Of a stretch of DNA of 64,000 bases, positions 62,501-64,000 are shown one piece after another (the first letter of the stretch is position 1; each line of letters opens with the position of its first letter). The position numbers and the translations under genes are program-made. The stretch is from NCBI GenBank assembly GCA_036850595.1, contig CM072166.1:16200758-16264757 (forward strand), read 5' to 3'. The stretch comes from Rhyacichthys aspro. Lineage: Eukaryota; Chordata; Actinopteri; Gobiiformes; Rhyacichthyidae. The notes beneath the pieces are model-generated. The model was not told the origin of the DNA. It worked only from the letters and a program-made list of their open reading frames with translations, and did no database searches.

Positions 62501-64000
62501 GATACAAAGATTGATTAGACAGTGGAGAATCCTTTGTCGAAAATGAGAAACCAAAGCAACAGTGTTTGCTCAATTGAAGGTTGTCTTGTTTTTAAGATAA
62601 TCATAATGCAAAAAGACCAAATCAAATTGTTTACTAATGTCATCCGGTAGATCTGAGTTTAACAGATATTGATGAGGAAGGACAGGTTCTAAAACCATCC
62701 AGAGGACCCAAAGTGTATAACTCACTAACTGTATAACTATTTGGCATTATTTGGCATTCTGTAGAAGTCCAGGCTAACATAACATAATCCTGAGTAGTAC
62801 TTATTTGTTATGATTAAGAATGGTTATTGCAGAAAGGATAAAGGATTTCTTGTAAACGTTTTTCCAAGCAAGTGGGACTTAAAATCTTCTCCCTGATGGA
62901 CATAACTGGAAGCAGGGCTGGACAGGGTGTGAGCTGTCTGCAGTGATTTGACTTTGTGGTAAACCAATGATTCTGCTGGCCTGTCTAATGATTAAGGAGA
63001 GTTTAGTTTTGTGTTCCACTGTACCATCTGGGAGGGCTTCCAAGAATTTGCGAAAGGTAAAGACTTGCAGGTGATTGGGTTTATCATCTGTGAGTAACTG
63101 CAGTTTTCAATCAGAACAACGCCATATTGTTTATGTTAGTAACGGTGAAACGGGGTCTACATCATTGGTCATGTTCTCCATCCATTCACTGACAGCACAC
63201 ACGAAGTCAGCGCATTGCCATTTGCCAGAATAATCTTGTTTATAGAATCATTTTTTGTGGCTTATGCCTTTGCCTATTGTGGTTTGCTTAACTTTTGTTG
63301 CCAAAATGCACATATGGACTATGTTTTTGTTTTTTTTTACAAACAAAGGGTCTATTAAGCAAATACAAATGTAATCCCTACAATTATCTATAATTACAAT
63401 AACTTTATTCTTTTTCTATTAATGTACACTTTTTATTTTATCCTTAAATTATTGCTGCCAGTAATAAATAAACTAGTTTTGTTTTAATTCATTTCAAGTG
63501 TGGCAGCCTAACCTTCAAATTTATGGTGCATCTTGAATGTGAATCTGTGGCTAGGCTATACTGGTCCTGTTGCACTTTTCCTGTCTGCTAATTTTAATGC
63601 CAAGTCTGCACATGTTACTTATATCATGAGTAATTCTACAGGACTGACAATATACCCATGTCTTTTCCACTGTCTTTTCACAGAAGCTGAGTCCCGACAA
63701 GCTTTACCATTTTGTTGTGGCGCCATGTTTTGATAAGAAACTAGAAGCGGTCAGAGAGGAGTTTTACAACAGCGTCCTGGAGAGCCGCGACGTTGACTGT
63801 GTCCTCACCTCAGGTTCAATACCTTTTTATCTACTGCACTACTGCCCAGTGGTTATTCTGAGGACATTCCTGCTGGAAAACGGGATAACAAGCAAGAGTC
63901 TGCTTTAGTGTTACAGACAGACATTATAAATGTTTGAACAGTGGGTACTTTTGTATGTTTCAGGAGAGATCTATCGCCTGATGGAGCAGAGGAAGGTGTC
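59521..64000 (+). CDS. narf: Nuclear prelamin A recognition factor, 5' part (runs off the window)
   Basis: Eight exons (59521-59577, 59656-59721, 61037-61165, 61251-61383, 61773-61907, 62219-62337, 63684-63813, 63964 onward) give 806 nt, or about 268 residues; the family length is about 456, so roughly 190 residues are missing. NARF resembles iron-only hydrogenases and the cytosolic Fe-S assembly factor Nar1/CIAO3, and binds farnesylated prelamin A in the nucleus. Seen here are N-terminal cysteines 13, 16 and 20, then 53, 56 and 59. Cys20 with 53/56/59 repeats the C-x(n)-CxxCxxC arrangement of the Nar1 N-terminal [4Fe-4S] site. Next come KHKVLVVSLCPQSLP, CGFLKSLGVQYVFDTT, SSCPGWIRYAERV (Cys172) and VVAPCFDKKLEAV (Cys228), the H-cluster-like cysteines. 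The short KCENC start separates it from CIAO3. A splice acceptor 14 bp before the ATG shows that a 5' UTR exon exists. Confidence 0.95.
59656..59721 (+). CDS. narf: narf exon 2
   Basis: Codes residues 20-41, beginning CNKKLTEDG, a hydrophilic linker that varies between species. Acceptor TTTACAG, donor GTGAGT. Confidence 0.9.
59722..61036 (+). other. narf: narf intron 2
   Basis: 1.3 kb. Its left half is filled by a degenerate tandem repeat (59780-60485). The right half is plain AT-rich sequence. Confidence 0.8.
59780..60485 (+). repeat. Degenerate tandem repeat, about 135-157 bp period
   Basis: Blocks of the form TCAGCAATCACA, then CGCAATAATATTATGGT-like, then CCATGTGACATT-like, then GGGCAGCACAATAT recur at about 59881, 60017, 60165, 60313 and 60470. 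The units differ a lot from one another. The GGGCAGCACAATAT motif recalls the ends of a dispersed fish repeat. Confidence 0.6.
61037..61165 (+). CDS. narf: narf exon 3 (CxxCxxC)
   Basis: Codes residues 42-84 with SACLSCDGCLTEEE, the three-cysteine cluster site, then a helical stretch ending VLALNK. Acceptor TCTAAG, donor GTATAA. Confidence 0.95.
61251..61383 (+). CDS. narf: narf exon 4
   Basis: Codes residues 85-128 plus one base, with SKHKVLVVSLCPQSLPFFA and KLCGFLKSL, hallmark family sequence. Acceptor TTTCAG, donor GTGAGC. Confidence 0.97.
61384..61772 (+). other. narf: narf intron 4
   Basis: 389 bp, T-rich before its acceptor, nothing recognised. Confidence 0.8.
61773..61907 (+). CDS. 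narf: narf exon 5
   Basis: Codes residues 129-173 plus one base, with YVFDTTLAAGFSILESQKEF and the SSCP cysteine. Acceptor TTCCAG, donor GTAAAC. Confidence 0.97.
61908..62218 (+). other. narf: narf intron 5
   Basis: 311 bp, with a short TG repeat right before the acceptor in place of a normal pyrimidine tract. Confidence 0.8.
62219..62337 (+). CDS. narf: narf exon 6
   Basis: Codes residues 174-213, GWIRYAERVLGS then SARSPQQIMGCLVKDYF. The acceptor is GCGTAG at the end of a TG repeat; the donor is GTGAGT. Confidence 0.96.
62338..63683 (+). other. narf: narf intron 6
   Basis: 1.35 kb. Positions 62640-63060 are less AT-rich and may be an old repeat, but I cannot name it. No gene. Confidence 0.7.
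63684..63813 (+). CDS. narf: narf exon 7
   Basis: Codes residues 214-256 plus one base, with VVAPCFDKKLEAVREEFY and DVDCVLTS. Acceptor TTCACAG, donor GTTCAA. Confidence 0.95.
63964..64000 (+). CDS. narf: narf exon 8 (cut by window edge)
   Basis: First 37 nt of the next exon, GEIYRLMEQRKV, after acceptor TTTCAG. The exon continues outside the window. Confidence 0.9.

Overview
This is nuclear DNA from a ray-finned fish, most likely a teleost. The sequence is AT-rich. Genes are split into many short exons with GT-AG introns. The repeats are of kinds common in teleosts: hAT-like elements, 3' ends of non-LTR retrotransposons and many microsatellites. I cannot name the species.

Four protein-coding genes can be assembled exon by exon, with reading phase kept across every junction. 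They match the human 17q25.3 neighbours OGFOD3-HEXD-CYBC1-NARF. (1) ogfod3, minus strand, 48570 down to 18871, nine exons, 316 codons: a single-pass membrane protein with a 2-oxoglutarate/Fe(II) oxygenase domain. (2) hexd, plus strand, 49039-53922, eleven exons, 482 codons: the family-20 glycosidase hexosaminidase D. (3) cybc1 (Eros), minus strand, 57645 down to 55476, five coding exons, 199 codons: the chaperone of the phagocyte NADPH oxidase cytochrome b558. (4) narf, plus strand, 59521 to beyond the window edge, eight exons seen, about 268 codons: an iron-hydrogenase-like protein that recognises prelamin A.

Layout: ogfod3 and hexd are head to head, with 468 bp between their start codons. 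hexd and cybc1 are tail to tail. cybc1 and narf are head to head across about 1.9 kb that holds promoter-like motifs. The proteins share no pathway; what links them is conserved gene order and probably shared promoters.

Positions 1-18870, beyond the ogfod3 stop, hold no gene I can support. They contain a 79-bp minisatellite (2690-3665), relics of mobile elements, a CpG-rich patch near 4.2-4.8 kb, and a mobile element that carries a 1.1-kb array of 21-bp repeats (10697-12074). The 12.9-kb last intron of ogfod3 (19008-31948) is also rich in mobile elements: a short element with inverted ends, a second copy of the array-carrying element, a broken hAT transposase gene and a retrotransposon tail.

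The least expected observation is the array-carrying element. Three related copies share the same ends. One has no 21-bp array, one has about 11 units, and one has about 52 units arranged in higher-order repeats. Intron 7 of ogfod3 also has two stretches made almost wholly of homopolymer runs that look like assembly errors.
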